This document shows, one piece after another, positions 47,793 through 59,720 of a DNA stretch of 64,000 bases (its first letter is position 1; each line of letters opens with the position of its first letter). The notes beneath the pieces were generated by a model, which searched no databases, was not told the origin of the DNA, and worked only from the letters and a program-made list of their open reading frames with translations. The stretch is from Coptis chinensis (taxonomy: Eukaryota > Streptophyta > Magnoliopsida > Ranunculales > Ranunculaceae), in assembly GCA_015680905.1 (NCBI GenBank), contig CM027377.1, positions 65,617,501 to 65,681,500 of the forward strand, written 5' to 3'. A program made the translations under genes and the position numbers.

Positions 47793-48713
47793 ATGATGGA
47801 TTCCAATACTTATGGCCATCTCTTTCGTGACTACATCACTAACATTGGATGGTCTTCCCTAGTTCTTCAACCTGACCAAACTTATTCTCCGAGTTTGGCT
47901 GCATACTTTTATGCTAATATGGAGGACACACCAGCATTCAATCATGCGCATGGCTTCTACTTAGACGGGTTCACAATCCTAGTTGGTGACACACATCATA
48001 TTTTTTCTAAACAACAACTTGCCCTAACTTTGGATCTTCCATATCACGAACCGGCCGCATCATGGCATTACATCTATCATAATTCTTACCGTTCCTTTCA
48101 GTGGCAAGTTTTTCGCGAAACTTACGGTGATGGTCTTGAGATTAAACGAGAAGGAGATGGCCATGTACCATGGTGCAACATCACCATTCCCTTAGCAAAC
48201 ATGACCATGAACATGGGGACTGCGATGTTGTTTATACTCCTGAACATCATGGGAGATTGGCATTTTTCTACCGCCAATGATTTTGTGTAGTATTGATTAC
48301 TGCTGGCTCAAGGTCATACATTATTTAACATTTTAGGTTGTGTTATCTCCAACCTGAAACGAGCTCACACTTTTTAGGATCAGTATATTCTTTTACCGGT
48401 AACCGCTTGCCGAATCATTAAGACACATTTCCCACAGTTTGCAGCTACTTTTCATGACTGGGTCAAGGTAGATTCTATGTGCCCAGCAAACAAAATCATT
48501 CGCTCATTAAGGTTTAGGCAATGGAAACGTCCTGCTCGGTACCTGAGGCATGTTCGTTGTTACCCGAAGGATGAAAATATGAAGAAACATTTGGACAAAT
48601 CCGGAGACAAAGAATGGGCAGAAATTTGGCAGACTATTATCTTTTGGCGTGATGCTAAGGAAATGCATTTTCTTATTGAGGACGCCAGACCTACACATCC
48701 TGTTGGATGGTAA
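47793..48713 (+). pseudogene. Athila extra ORF C, more distant member of the same family
   Basis: A frame from Met 47793 (MMDSNTYGHLFRDYITNIGW) to 48713 with in-frame stops at 48288, 48294 and about 48375. The N-terminal layout (GWSSLVLQPDQTYSPSLAAY, then FYANMEDTP, FTILVGDTHHIFSKQQLALT, LDLPYHEP) fits the same putative plant transposon protein domain: a Trp-containing helix, an FYAN segment, then a short beta part and the LxLP motif. A Met at 47733 in another frame (MASSSNMTPPKL) may be the original start. It is clearly more divergent from A and B than they are from each other. Confidence 0.5.
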
Positions 48714-48715
48714 AT

Positions 48716-50404
48716 TTGAGCTTGCCATTATACATATATCTAGCTAAAAATTATGTTTCGTGTGCTATTATACATTTCATTGTTCATTTCTGTATAATAT
48801 ATTATGTTCTCCAACCTTTCTGCTCCAGCAATCTAGCCCTAATTTTGCTCATGGTTCTCAGGTAATTTCTCTCTTTATTTATTGATACTTCGAGGACTAA
48901 GCATCATTCGTTTGGGGGTGCTTTTAACTCAGAGCAAAAATTAGGCAAATTGTAGCCTGTATATAATTTTTTATTTTCTGGTTAATAATTGTACTTAGTG
49001 ACAAAGTCTTGTTTCCTTTTCAATGATGAAAATTGTCTAGAAATCTCACATTAGTATCTGAATTAGGATTCGTTTTTAAGAAACTTAAGATAATACGTAT
49101 GCAATAGTTTATACATCTTTTCATGAACATTCATGTACTGAGTATCATCGAGTGTACATAGCAGTAAGTTTCTGGAACCAACGGTTAGTTACTTAAACGA
49201 TCAATCCTATGAGAATCTAACCAAAAAGTCTCGATATGTGTGATATGTGAGTAATGACATAGAGGAGTAGTTTTTCCGATTAGAGAAAATCACGCGTCTA
49301 CTTACTTGATCACCACCCGAACCCTAAGCGAGAATTTAGGCCTTCTTTGGATTGACATAACTAAAAAAATTCTTACCTGTTACAAATTTTACCACTAGTC
49401 ACTCCACTGAACCTTTCATCAAACCTTTCACTTTCACCAAAAATTCCTTACCCATCTATTAAACCAAATAAAAGAACCTACCTAAGTGATGAGTATGAGA
49501 AATATTATGAAATGTGGAAAAATAAAGAGAAAGACTTGTCCCAAATAAAAGTCAGTTACTTGCTTCAGGAAAGAAAAATAGAATCATGTTCTTAAGTTAT
49601 ATGTAAAAAAAAAAAATCATCAGTATCCAGAGGCTTAAGAACAAGGTTAAAAAACTCAGTTAGAAGAAGGAAAGAAAACAAAAATTTCTCTAGTATAAAT
49701 ATCTTGAAGACCCTATTCTTTCATACTCGTAAATTTTGATTATCCATTTCCATTTTCTTCTACACCATCACCTAAGCCCCACAATACCTAATAAAGACAT
49801 CTAACTCAATTAGGAGTAGGAAGGTGTGATAATAAGTAGTAGACGTGATTGATCGACCTCGGCTCCTCTGACTGTCATTGAGATGTGAGGAAATGTGTGT
49901 CCATTGCACACTGGAGTTAATCTAAAACCTGAGTGGAAAATTTTTGAGTGAATTTGTGTTTCGACACAGACCTGTGAGAACCCATTTAGGTACACTCTCC
50001 AAATGATCCAGAAACGACCCTGCTAGTACATTTCAATGAAAAGTTCACTGCATGCATGATCATATGTAGATGTTTTAATTATTGAATTAATGCATATTAA
50101 CTTGAGTTTCAAAGAAATCAATCATCGTTCCCTGCTAAGGAGATGTATGGATATCTGAGATTAATTTAGGAAACGAGTTTTTGTCACTGAGTCGTTGTAG
50201 TATAAATGAAGTTTGTGAGTATCTTCTCTAGAAAACTCTCACGAGGCTATAATTCGTCCACTAGGGAATTCCTAGTGGTTTAAGGCCTTGTTGCATATGG
50301 TCAATGCAACCGCGACTGCTGAAAACGAGAATTAGTTAGGACTACACATTTTTGGCCACTTATCTGTTTTAATGTCTCTTCTTTGCTTGAGGACAAGCAA
50401 ATTG
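48716..50404. other. 3' non-coding part of Athila element 1
   Basis: No supported gene. A polypurine-tract-like TTTGGGGGTG at 48911-48920 resembles the true tract at 50409-50418. This could mark the end of an older unit onto which more sequence was added, or be chance. Confidence 0.5.
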
Positions 50405-50420
50405 CTGTTTGGGGGTAGTG
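50405..50420 (+). other. Polypurine tract of Athila element 1
   Basis: CTGTTTGGGGGTAGTG directly precedes the 3' LTR, the position expected for the plus-strand priming site. Confidence 0.8.
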
Positions 50421-51923
50421 TGATAAGCATCCAAAATTGTAATATTAAACCCCATTGAGACATATAAATTTGGTTATTTATGTGTTTAATAATCATGAAA
50501 TAAGTATATTTTCGTGCTTTTGCAGGTATTCACAGTAAACATGAAAATATTGGTTAAACCTGCGTTAAAGCACGGGGAACGATGTATATATGAATTCTTC
50601 CAAATCAGCCATGTGAAGCCCAACAAATCCGCACAGAAGCATCAAACTTCCAGAGCTCCTACCTCTTGAACCAGGACTCCGAATGCAACAAGTGAGCTGC
50701 TCAGACAATCAGGGCGATAAACTCTACGCATAGGCGGAAAGTTGTAAAATTGCCAAAAGACTGGACTGCCACTGGACTGCACGTGGACCCACTATGCGAG
50801 CCCGCAAGATTTGATGAGTCATCAATCATGGAGCATCTCAAGACAAAAATGCCAAATTATTGGTGCAAAGTTGACACCTTGCATGTAATTAATTGTATTA
50901 GGTGTTAATAGTGAAAAAAAAGCAAGGTGTCACTTTACTTTAATGTGGTGGATAAAAATGAAGTAAATGAGGTTTGATGTTTCACATGGGATGAGGGGGA
51001 AGAATTGAAAAAGGAAGGAAGAAAACAAACAAGGGGGGAGACACTCCATTTACTCCCTTGACTTCTTTTCCTTTACCATGCATTATTTTAGTTCCTTAGT
51101 CTTAGTTTTTATTTAGTTTTTAGTTTTTGTAGAAAGCTTGTAATAGTTTTAATGGAGGAAACCTTGTGTTCTTCTAGTTAAAAACAAATCTAAATGTAAG
51201 TGAATTTATATAGATAGTTTCTTCTTTTTGTTCTCTCTCTCTCTTTTTACATTCTACACTTGTCATCCTTTATCCCAAGGATCATGAGCTAACCTTCCCT
51301 TTGTGGGGAGTTAATAATACTCATGTAAGGGAAAATCTTTGTTATTTGGTTTAGTAAGTTGTTTAGGAAGAACAACTAGACCTACATCCTATCTCAAAAT
51401 GATAGTTGGTGTAGAGTCTAGTTAGGGATCAAAGTGATGAGCTTAGAGATAAGTCATTGCTTTGGTTCTACATGCTAGCATGTATGAAGCTTAGAGATGA
51501 GTCATATATGTTAGGGATCAAGTTTTCTTTTATTAGGACTTGTCTAAGAGTTCTAGGAAGATTAAGATGCACTTACTAAAATCGAATAACAAAAGTTATT
51601 TTCATGCGAGGAGAATTAACTCTCCACTTTCGTTTTAAGTAAAATTTTATCGTGTCTTAGTTGCATGTTTACGTAACTTAATGTTTTCAATTTGTGTAGT
51701 AAAGAAACCAAATATTTAGTATTTACACAATCATAGCTAAAATTACTCACTAGTTTCCTAAAAGAGTAAACCCAAGTTGTAAGTGGTCCTAGAATTTAGG
51801 TTGGTTCAAATCCCTACTAAAAAATATACGAACACGAAGATCGTGAGTAAGGAAATACTTTGTTTTCGCATTTTAGCTAAGGAAGAGATTCAAATCTCGA
51901 ACAAATGCTAAAGGTGAATATCA
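50421..51923 (+). repeat. 3' LTR of Athila element 1
   Basis: Starts TGATAAGCATCC and ends GGTGAATATCA. It is collinear with the 5' LTR at 33957-35462 with few differences and is followed directly by TTGAG. Confidence 0.93.
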
Positions 51924-51978
51924 TTGAGCGTGCTGTAGGAGTTGCCGATGTGAGTGAGGATGATGAATACTGGATGTA
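51924..51978 (+). pseudogene. 3' end of the FAR1/Mutator-like gene, cut off by Athila
   Basis: This begins with the right TTGAG target copy (51924-51928). Ignoring the element and one copy of the duplication, the reading frame of the exon starting at 33928 continues here without a break (RAVGVADVSEDDEYWM) to a TAG at 51976-51978. That identifies 33928-33956 and 51924-51978 as two halves of one exon. The Asp/Glu-rich end looks like a normal protein terminus. Confidence 0.75.
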
Positions 51979-52245
51979 GGTGATAATTTTGCGCGTTATC
52001 TTGTTTTATAAACGCAAGAAAAATGTTTCTTGTTTGTTATTTTCATGGGGTTCAAAGTAATGTTGTTTGTTTGGTGGTTGTAGTGGAAGTTGGTAATGAA
52101 GCAAGGGGATCTTGAAAGACCAAGCAGTGTAGCAAGTGTTGATCTACGGAGCACACAAAGTGTAAGTGCCAAGATTTGCAAGGTATGACACAATTTTTGC
52201 CGACGTAATCTTTCTAGTAGAGAGTAAACTAAACTTAGATTGTAC
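51979..52245. other. Flank between the two Athila insertions
   Basis: Probably 3' flank of the FAR1-like gene. A candidate acceptor (TGGTGGTTGTAG near 52082) followed by open text to a GGTATGAC donor-like site near 52190 may be a further exon; there is no homology to support it. Confidence 0.35.
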
Positions 52246-53909
52246 TGATAAGCACCCAAAACTATATTATAAAACCCCGTAGAGACGTAATATTTTGGTC
52301 AATTTTGTGCTTAATAATCATGAAATAATCGCATCTTCGTGCTTTTTGCAGATTGGAGCAACTAATGTAAAAATGATGATAAAGCCAGCATTTAAGCACA
52401 GAATAAGGAGTATACATAAGCCTTCCGATCAAGCCCATGTGAAGCCCAAAAAATCCGGACTAAAGCCCAAAGACTCAAACAGTACAGAATCCAGTCATAA
52501 ACGAGATTACATGCACAGAAGCATCCAACTGCCAAAGCTCATATCTCTTGAACCAGGACTCCGAATGCGACAAGTGAGCTACTCAAACAATTAGTGCGAC
52601 GAACTCTACGCATAGGCGAGAAGTTGTAAAAATGCCAAAAGACCGACCGCCACTAGACACTGCACATGGAACCACCATGCGAGGCCGCGAGAGTTAATGA
52701 GTCATCATGCAAGTCAAGACAAAGGTGCAAATAATTGGTGCAAAAGTGACATCTTGCATGTAATTAATGAGATTAGGTGCTAATAATCAAAAGAAAGCAA
52801 GGTGTCAAGTTTTTTGATTGTGTGGGTAAGAAGGAAGTAAATGTGGTTTTGTGTTTCATGTGGGAGGAAATGAGATTTCTCTCAAATAGAGAAGGAAACA
52901 AAACAAGGGGGGAAGCATTACATTTACTGCCTTGACTCTTGTTCCATTTCAATTCCTAGTCTTTATGTTTTTAGTTTTAGTTTTTGGTTTTAAGAAAAAA
53001 AACTTGTAACATGTTAATGGTGGAAACACTTGCTAGTTTCTAATAAAACTTCCTTCTTTCTTAGGTAATCAGGTTGTTTTACATTCCTTTATTTCTTTCT
53101 ATCTCTTGTTACTTATCTATCTTGTAACTTGAAATCAATCCAAGGATCATGAACTGAAATCCTCCAAGGTGGAGGATTAATGAAGCTCACGAGAGGATTC
53201 ATTAAAATTTCTTAGAAGTAGGATTAACTGCCTGGACTTAAAGGCACATATAGCACACTACCCCAAAATGGTAGTGTCTGACCAAACTTGAGACCTGGAA
53301 ATTTAAAAGGACTCACGTGCGCCTCCCTTTTTATGCCTGGGCTAGCCACGCGCGCGAGTTATCTCTAATTTCTTCTTTTCATAGTTAACATGATTATGTT
53401 ATATGAGTCTAGGAGTTGAGATGGGATTTCAGAGATGAAACCCTAGTTCAACTTCTTATGCTAGGGAAATGGACTTAGAGATGAGTCCATTTCGCTAGGG
53501 ATTGACGCTCAAGCCGGTTCGGGTTTGATAATGAATCCTAAACAGCTTAGAGAAGGTAGTAATCCAATTTTAAGAGAAATTAATAAGACCTCGCATGAGT
53601 AGAATGATCTTCCATCTTTTCTTTCCCTTTGAATATCTTAGGAAAAATACTAGGTTTTTACCGTTTCTTTTGTATTTCGCATGTTTAGCATCATTTAAGA
53701 TTCAACAAAGCAACTTAGCTAGCAAACACTACGAAACTTACTCACTAGTTTCCCTACTTAGAGTATAAGAAAGTTGTATGCTGTCCTAGAATTTTGATTG
53801 GTTCGAATCCCTACTCGAACTAAACGCCCGAAGACGTGAGTAAGGACTTGAGTCTGCACTAAATGGAAACGAGGTTTTGTATCTTTAGACCGCAAAAGTG
53901 TAGAGATCA
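52246..53909 (+). repeat. 5' LTR of Athila-related element 2
   Basis: Starts TGATAAGCACCC and ends TAGAGATCA. It is similar to the element 1 LTRs along its length but with many more differences, so it comes from a different subfamily or an older insertion. The five bases to its left are TGTAC (52241-52245); the partner beyond the window cannot be checked. Confidence 0.88.
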
Positions 53910-53911
53910 AA

Positions 53912-53924
53912 TGACGCCGCTGCC
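53912..53924 (+). other. Primer-binding site of element 2
   Basis: TGACGCCGCTGCC, two bases after the LTR. It differs from the site of element 1 by one base (A for G at the third position), so pairing with tRNA-Asp would be slightly weaker. Confidence 0.65.
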
Positions 53925-54618
53925 ATTCTAAAGAACCAAGGACCTGTGTTTGCAAACTGGAATTGCTCTAAGAGGAAACCCCCATTCTCATCCTTTCATT
54001 CATTTCATTTTTCTGTTTTTCTGTGTTTTTCTTATTTCGAACTTTTCCCTCGTTTTGGACTTGACCCCATATCGGATTTTTCGTGGCACTTGCAGGAACC
54101 AAAAGTTAGGACCTGGAAAATCATATATACACTGCTGTAAGATTACTGTAAAAATTTGAGCCATCTATACCAGAATAATGCGTCGGCGTCTGAGGACTTG
54201 CGTCTCGCCATCATAACCTCGCTACGAGTGGTTTGTAATTTTAGCTCCCGCTTTCGAATTTCATCATCCAGAAACCATCGATCTAGTTCATTCTAGTGAA
54301 GGGCCTAAGTTTCTGATCTTGAAATAGTCACTGAAAATTCCTTTTGGTGTTCGGGATGTCTACTGGTTGAAACGACTGTTTCATTTCTTGGCGGATTTGC
54401 GGGACGCTGTAGGTTCCAAATTTTATAGTATTTTTTCATGATTCACATGTACATAGTTATTATGTCGTAATTAATGGACTATCTTTTGCGTATTAGGTTA
54501 ATAATATGTATGAATCGTGTCAATACCCCGGTGAATATATATATGCGGTTAAGTGGTTATGAATTGCATATTAATGTATATATATATATACCTGTGGTAC
54601 TGTTTTGCATGAGTATAT

Positions 54619-55099
54619 TGTTTCGACCAAATATGATCAAAACATTAAGTAGTGACGAAAGAGACAAAGAACATAGAAAAGTAGTGAAAAGGCGATGGTG
54701 ATTGAGTGAATGATGAGATTGTACCTTTTGGTTGCCTACGTACCCAAATTATCGATGGAATCAAGTCTCAAGAACGTAGTTCTTTATGAAAAATAGTTTG
54801 GTATTTATATAGATAGAGTAGAGAATCCTTGTAGCTCAAGTATTCTTGTATCTTAAGTAATTGTGATTGAATACAACTCTCAACTGATAATTATCTCTTT
54901 GATAAGAAACGAATCTTGACATAAATTAACGTACATTAATGGCAAGCCATGTGGCTAAGGTTCAGCCTTAGACATATGAGTTAATGGGCCTGTACATTGA
55001 TCCATGGTATTGCAAATTGGGCTTTAGCCTTGTTGATTAAACAAAAAAAGTGGAGACTCCTACCAATAAACGTTTGCCACGTAGGTGGGGGTCGAAACA
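54619..55099 (-). repeat. 3' LTR of the nested element (left copy)
   Basis: Ends are a perfect inverted 10-bp pair TGTTTCGACC/GGTCGAAACA. It differs from the copy at 60415-60895 by a small number of substitutions. Confidence 0.93.
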
Positions 55100-55627
55100 C
55101 CGCCCCCTCTTTGGCATGCGAACAAAGTTCTTATGGCAAAGAAAAGAAGAAAAATCAAGGAAAAAATGGAATAAAAAAAGAGTAAGAGGAATGTATAACA
55201 AAGTGTCGTATGAACGTAAACGATAGAAAAATGGACAATCTAGAAAAAATTAGTGAATTATAGAAAATGAAATAATATCAAACTAACGTATACGGGACGC
55301 AATGTAGTTAAAAAATGGCTGAAAAATGCATAGAAAAAAATTTCAAAAGAAACTGATTGCCGAAAACTGTACCAAACGCATTACGTAACAATACGAAAGT
55401 TGATTTCGACGACGCGTGCCACCGGAATAGCGATACTAGGATTAGACCATTGAAATTAAACGTAAGGGCAATTTAGTAATAATAGTAATAGAAGGAAGTT
55501 AAATACTAATTGGACTCAAAGTGTTCTGCTGAGATAAGAATGTGGCGCAGATAAGAATTGAGATTAGAGATGAAGTTGGATTAGAAAAGAATCCCACCAC
55601 CAATGGAAAACCAGCTTGACAAAACCT

Positions 55628-56439
55628 TATATAAGTGCTGGTGCAGCACCATAGGGCTGAGCGATTCCTTCCGATAAATCGAAACTGCAAATCCCAAATC
55701 AAGAAAAGACCCCTACGCTCATCAAACAGACGTGGTCAAGACTCCCTGAAGTCGCAGAAAGCTTGTCCTCTTTTGCAGTACTGCTGCTCTAGAACGCTGT
55801 GTTTCGTCTTCGCGTTGACTAGCAGGTACGTTCTCTCTCCATCAAACTCTGCTTATACATAAACTTGTGTCGGTTTCTAGTGAGGCTCAGGGGACAAGGC
55901 TCGCCGGAAAAGCGACAGGACCTTTGGTGGCAGAGCACGCTAGTGAGTCGTGACAGGCCATCGGTACATGCTCTCGTCATGAAGCTTCGTGTTAATGCGT
56001 TGTACGTGCTGTTGCATGAAGTTGTGTTCATGTGCTGTACATGCTGTTTCCATTAAACCTTGTGTTTATGAGGTACTCACGTGATCTGGATTTCAGCTTT
56101 GTGCATGATCAAATATCGCATGTCTCTGCGGAATATCTTGTATCTGATCGCGTGTTTGTTCTGTGAAGGAGATACTGACGATGGCGCCCATATTCAAACT
56201 GATATTAACAAACATGATACGGTGCAATGCCAGTAAAGGAAGGGCACCGTACCTGCTCTTCTTTAATTTGGCCCGGTGCATTCGGAACTGAAAGTAACAA
56301 ACATTATTCAGTGAAGCGCCAGCAAAGGAAGGGCACCGTACCTGCGTCGCATTGATTTGGCCCGGTTCACCCTTGTAGAATTAGGGAACCCGATTTTTGA
56401 GCTATCTGACCTGTTTTGTTTTGTTTTGTTTTTTTACAG
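55628..56439 (+). promoter_or_regulatory. Possible antisense promoter and intron in the nested element
   Basis: On the plus strand, opposite to the element, TATATAA (55628-55634) is followed by a donor-like AGCAGGTACG at about 55826 and a strong pyrimidine-rich acceptor (TTTTTTTACAGG, ending 56439). An ATG downstream (56493) opens only a 23-codon frame (MTIVDLVRWKEGYRYSEYTK...). Some Tat-lineage elements are known to carry antisense ORFs between pol and the 3' LTR, which is the position seen here. No long frame survives. Confidence 0.3.
56207..56375 (+). repeat. Two-copy tandem repeat of about 90 bp
   Basis: Both units contain AACAAACAT, CAGTRAAG/CAGCAAAG, GGAAGGGCACCGTACCTGC and TTTGGCCCGGT, at 56207-56280 and 56297-56368. 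Confidence 0.8.
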
Positions 56440-56689
56440 GTGAGAAACGACCGTTTTATATGGGCGAACGCTAATCGAGAAGAAGAAGACTCAATGACGA
56501 TCGTAGACTTGGTGAGGTGGAAAGAAGGTTACAGATACAGCGAATACACGAAGCCGTGGCGATGATCACTTAAGGAATTACAAAAAATATTAGTAATGTG
56601 AATTTTCGCCGCACAGAGAAACACGCGGTATTACGAGCAAAATACATTCACAAAGAGTCGACGGAGAAAGGTTTCGTGCATACGTCAAT

Positions 56690-57540
56690 TAATGCCGTAG
56701 AAGAATTAAAGAAGCTGACAGAAGTTTTGTTGAGAAAGATCGGCTCAATGCCTTAGAAAAAATAATAAAGCTGTCGGAAAGTTTCAACTCGCTCGAAAAA
56801 ATCGGCTCAATGCTTTAAAAAAAATAACGAAACTGTCAAAAAAAATCGCTCAGAAAATTTCTTGTAGAACGATCGGCATAATGCCTTAGAAAAAATAATG
56901 AAACTGTCAAAAAAATTTCGCTCGGAAAATTTCTTATAGAAAGATCGGCAGAATGCCTTCGAAAAAATAATGAAGTTCTCAAAAATCTTCGCTCGGAAAA
57001 TTTCTCTTAAAAAGATCGGCAAAATGCCTTAGAAAAAAAAAAGGGGGGCTTGCGCGCAAGCGAGAAAAATAAAAGAACTGGATTGTAAAAGAAAGAATGA
57101 TAGAGAATGTCGGGGTGACTATTCGAAAAATCAATGGCTAAAGAAAAAGTGTCGTTCACCGTAGATGAGCTCAAAAAATACTTTAAACGGAGTCAATGAT
57201 TGTCGACAGTATTAAATAAGTATGTTAGTATTTTTTATCAGTTATATTAAAACTTTGGTTAAGTCTGAAAGACTGATGAAAAGATTTGTATTTTTGTCGC
57301 ATGTTGAAACGAAGGAATTACGAGCAAAAGATATTGACGAAAAATTTCGAGTGGAAAGATCTCAATGCATTAGAAAAAATAAAAAAGTTGAAGAAAGGTT
57401 TTGCTCAAGGTGATCACGCTGCAATGCCGTAGAAGAAATAAAGAAGTCGGAGAAAATTTTTGCTAAGAAAAATCGACGAAAAGTGTCTCTCAGAAATATC
57501 GGCCTAATGCCTTAGAAAAAATAATGAATGCGGAAGATAG
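56690..57540 (+). repeat. Degenerate tandem repeat, period about 65-70 bp
   Basis: Units contain GATCGGCNNAATGCCTTAGA, AAAAAATAATGAAACTGTC and TCGCTCGGAAAATTTCTT. About five copies are clear from 56690 to 57040. Weaker copies (CAATGCATTAGAAAAAATAA, GGCCTAATGCCTTAGAAAAA) continue to about 57540. Long open frames in this part are by-products of the repeat. Confidence 0.8.
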
Positions 57541-57839
57541 TTAACCGAAAGTGCTAAGTGAAGCGAATGCAGATTTCAAAGAAGAAAATAAAGATTTAAT
57601 CGAGCGACCGTAAGACACCTTGACAGAGACAATTGATTAGGTAATTGTGTGAATGTAATACCATAGAGCTAAAACTTCTTTTAATGAAAAATAAAAATAA
57701 AGTATGAGTTTGTTATTGAATATTGTTGTTGTGACAGATAACATACCTGCGGAAAACTGACAATGTTATTGATTTATGTAGTTGAAATGAAATAGAACGA
57801 GACGCCCCCATGTAGAGAAAAACGGCCCCAATGCTAACT

Positions 57840-58390
57840 TAACTCGGCAAAATTAGACTAAGCGAGTGTAAAAACGTTCAAACTTTGATTGACAAAACGA
57901 AAACGAAACGCGGTGACTTAGTCGGATATTGTCGTAGTGATAGTAACAGACTAAGCGAGCGTAAAAGCGTTCAAACTTAGACTGACGAAGCTAAACGTGG
58001 TAACTTCATCAGATTTTGTCGTAGCGATAGTAATGGACGAAGCGAGCGTAAAAGCGTTCAAACTTAGACTGACGAAGCTAAACGCGGTAACTTCGTCAAA
58101 ATTTGTCGTAGCGATAATAACAAACTAAACGAGCATAAAAAATGTTCAAACTTAGACTGACGAAGCTAAATGTGGTAACTTAGTCAGGTTTTTTAATAGC
58201 GATAGTAACGAACTAAGCGAGCGTAAAAACCTTCAAACTTAGACTGACAAAGCTAAACGCGGTAACTTTGTCAGATTTTGTCGTAGCGATAATAACAAAC
58301 TAAGCGAGCGTAAAAACGTTCATACTTAGACTGACGAAGCTAAACGTGGTAACTTCGTCAGATTTTGTCGTAGCGATAATAATGTTGCGA
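57840..58390 (+). repeat. Tandem array of about six 80-90-bp units
   Basis: Each unit carries GACTGACGAAGCTAAACG, GGTAACTTCGTCAGATTTTG, TCGTAGCGATAGTAA and AACTAAGCGAGCGTAAAA. The unit also has a partial internal symmetry (ACGAAG / CTTCGT). It lies between the pol remnant and the 3' LTR of the nested element. Confidence 0.88.
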
Positions 58391-58649
58391 TGGAAACAAA
58401 ATGATACCATTAGAACTGAAGTGAAAGAAAGACTTTATTGAGCACCAAATCTTGAAAAGTGCGAAGATAATAACGAAAAAGAAACTATTGAACTGGAAAC
58501 AGACGAACAAATTTTTGTCCAGTTTTTCGTTCAACTTGTCTATTTTGTCTGCTCCCTTAGTAAAATAATTTGTTTCAACGAGCAAGAAATGAACAATGCC
58601 GAGGCTGTCGGAAATAAACCAACAATGTTAAGGCCCTATTTTGCAAATG

Positions 58650-59720
58650 ACCAAGGTTTATGGATTGGATGACGCTTCATCACAGGAAGTTTGACCCATA
58701 TCACATATCATGTTTTTGACAAGGCATACACTTCTCGGACAAATGCTTAACATTTTTTGGCATGTACGACCACCAATACCATTGGGTCATTGCTATGTGA
58801 GCGAGACTTCACCCCGGGAGTGGTGTTCACATAGTCCTGAATGAATTTCTTCGAGGCCTAGTAAATCGTTTGTTCTGCCTAAACAACGAAGGGTAGGATT
58901 GAGACTTGTGCCGCTGTGATAGAGTGTTTGGTCATCAGGAATTCCAGAGCATCGTCAGCTGCATGATTGTCGTCGGTAGATACCGAGACATTATCAGTGC
59001 CAAGCTCGTTGGAATCATCTGACATCATAAGTGGTTAATCCAGTGTTGTCGTGACAGCGATGACTTGATTTTCCACGGATAAGTATGCGATTGAATCAGG
59101 ATGCCTTACATCATAACACGGATACTATACAATACTAATAGATGTAAAATTTCATGTAATTCGTTGAACTAAGTCTAATTAAACGACCATTCTATCATCG
59201 CGAGCCGCATATTATCATTCAAAGTGGCTAGCAACTAGCTTAAAATAATTAATCATAACTTAGTCGCCCCCAGCTGAAGAGTAATGCGTATACCGCAAAT
59301 TTTAGTTTCGTACTTGGCCATATTATGTGAAGCATTAAAACCCAAATGTAGAGACCTCCCAATTATGTCTTCATTCAGCTTTAAGATGTCAAAACCAAGA
59401 CCGGAGCCAGACTTATTATACAAACTATCGGTGTAAATCTAACAATCAGCTGATATATCAGATAAGTATTTCAAGTAATTGCCCCCGGGAGGTAATGACA
59501 ATTAGGGATCGACGTGTTCCTCATCGAGTAATACGTTCAACATAGGAATATCATTGATAAGAAAATCAGCTATTAGCGAAACCAAAGATTGTCTCGTTTT
59601 AACTGTATGAGTGTCAGAGACAATGTTGTAAGCGTTAAGGTAATTTTTCCATTCTGCGACTCGATCCATAAACATTGCGAAAAAACTTGTGCAGCGGATA
59701 TTCAATAAGTATAAAGTTAT
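58650..59720 (-). pseudogene. pol: Tat-type RNase H and integrase remnants
   Basis: Reading leftward: a linker and RNase H start (ADFLINDIPM near 59550), an RNase H part with IYTDSLYNKSGSGLGFDILK and SLHLGFNASHNMAKYETK (about 59440-59310), which resembles the RNase H of Tat/Ogre-type elements, and an integrase zinc-binding part (WYWWSYMPKNVKHLSEKCMP, then CQK) near 58790-58720. Stops and gaps are numerous. The order, RNase H then integrase, confirms the minus-strand orientation. Confidence 0.7.

Larger units (their letters stand above)
33957..51923 (+). mobile_element. Complete Athila-lineage Ty3/gypsy element, 17,967 bp
   Basis: LTRs at 33957-35462 and 50421-51923 begin TGATAAGCA and end GAATATCA, and differ only at scattered bases. 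The primer-binding site is at 35466-35478 and the polypurine tract just before 50421. The order is leader, gag, protease, reverse transcriptase, RNase H, integrase, then about 7.7 kb of extra ORFs and non-coding sequence. An Asp-tRNA-type primer site, large size and extra ORFs after integrase are features of the Athila lineage. The coding part is broken by many stops, so the copy could only have moved with proteins supplied in trans or before the damage. It splits the FAR1-like gene. Confidence 0.93.

Noticed and set aside
52082-52200. Additional 3' exon of the FAR1-like gene
   Set aside because: Splice-like borders exist, but the preceding exon already ends with a normal stop and there is no protein similarity.
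56807-57022. 71-residue minus-strand frame with repeated FYKKFSER-like segments
   Set aside because: It is a translation of the 65-70-bp tandem repeat and has no independent support.
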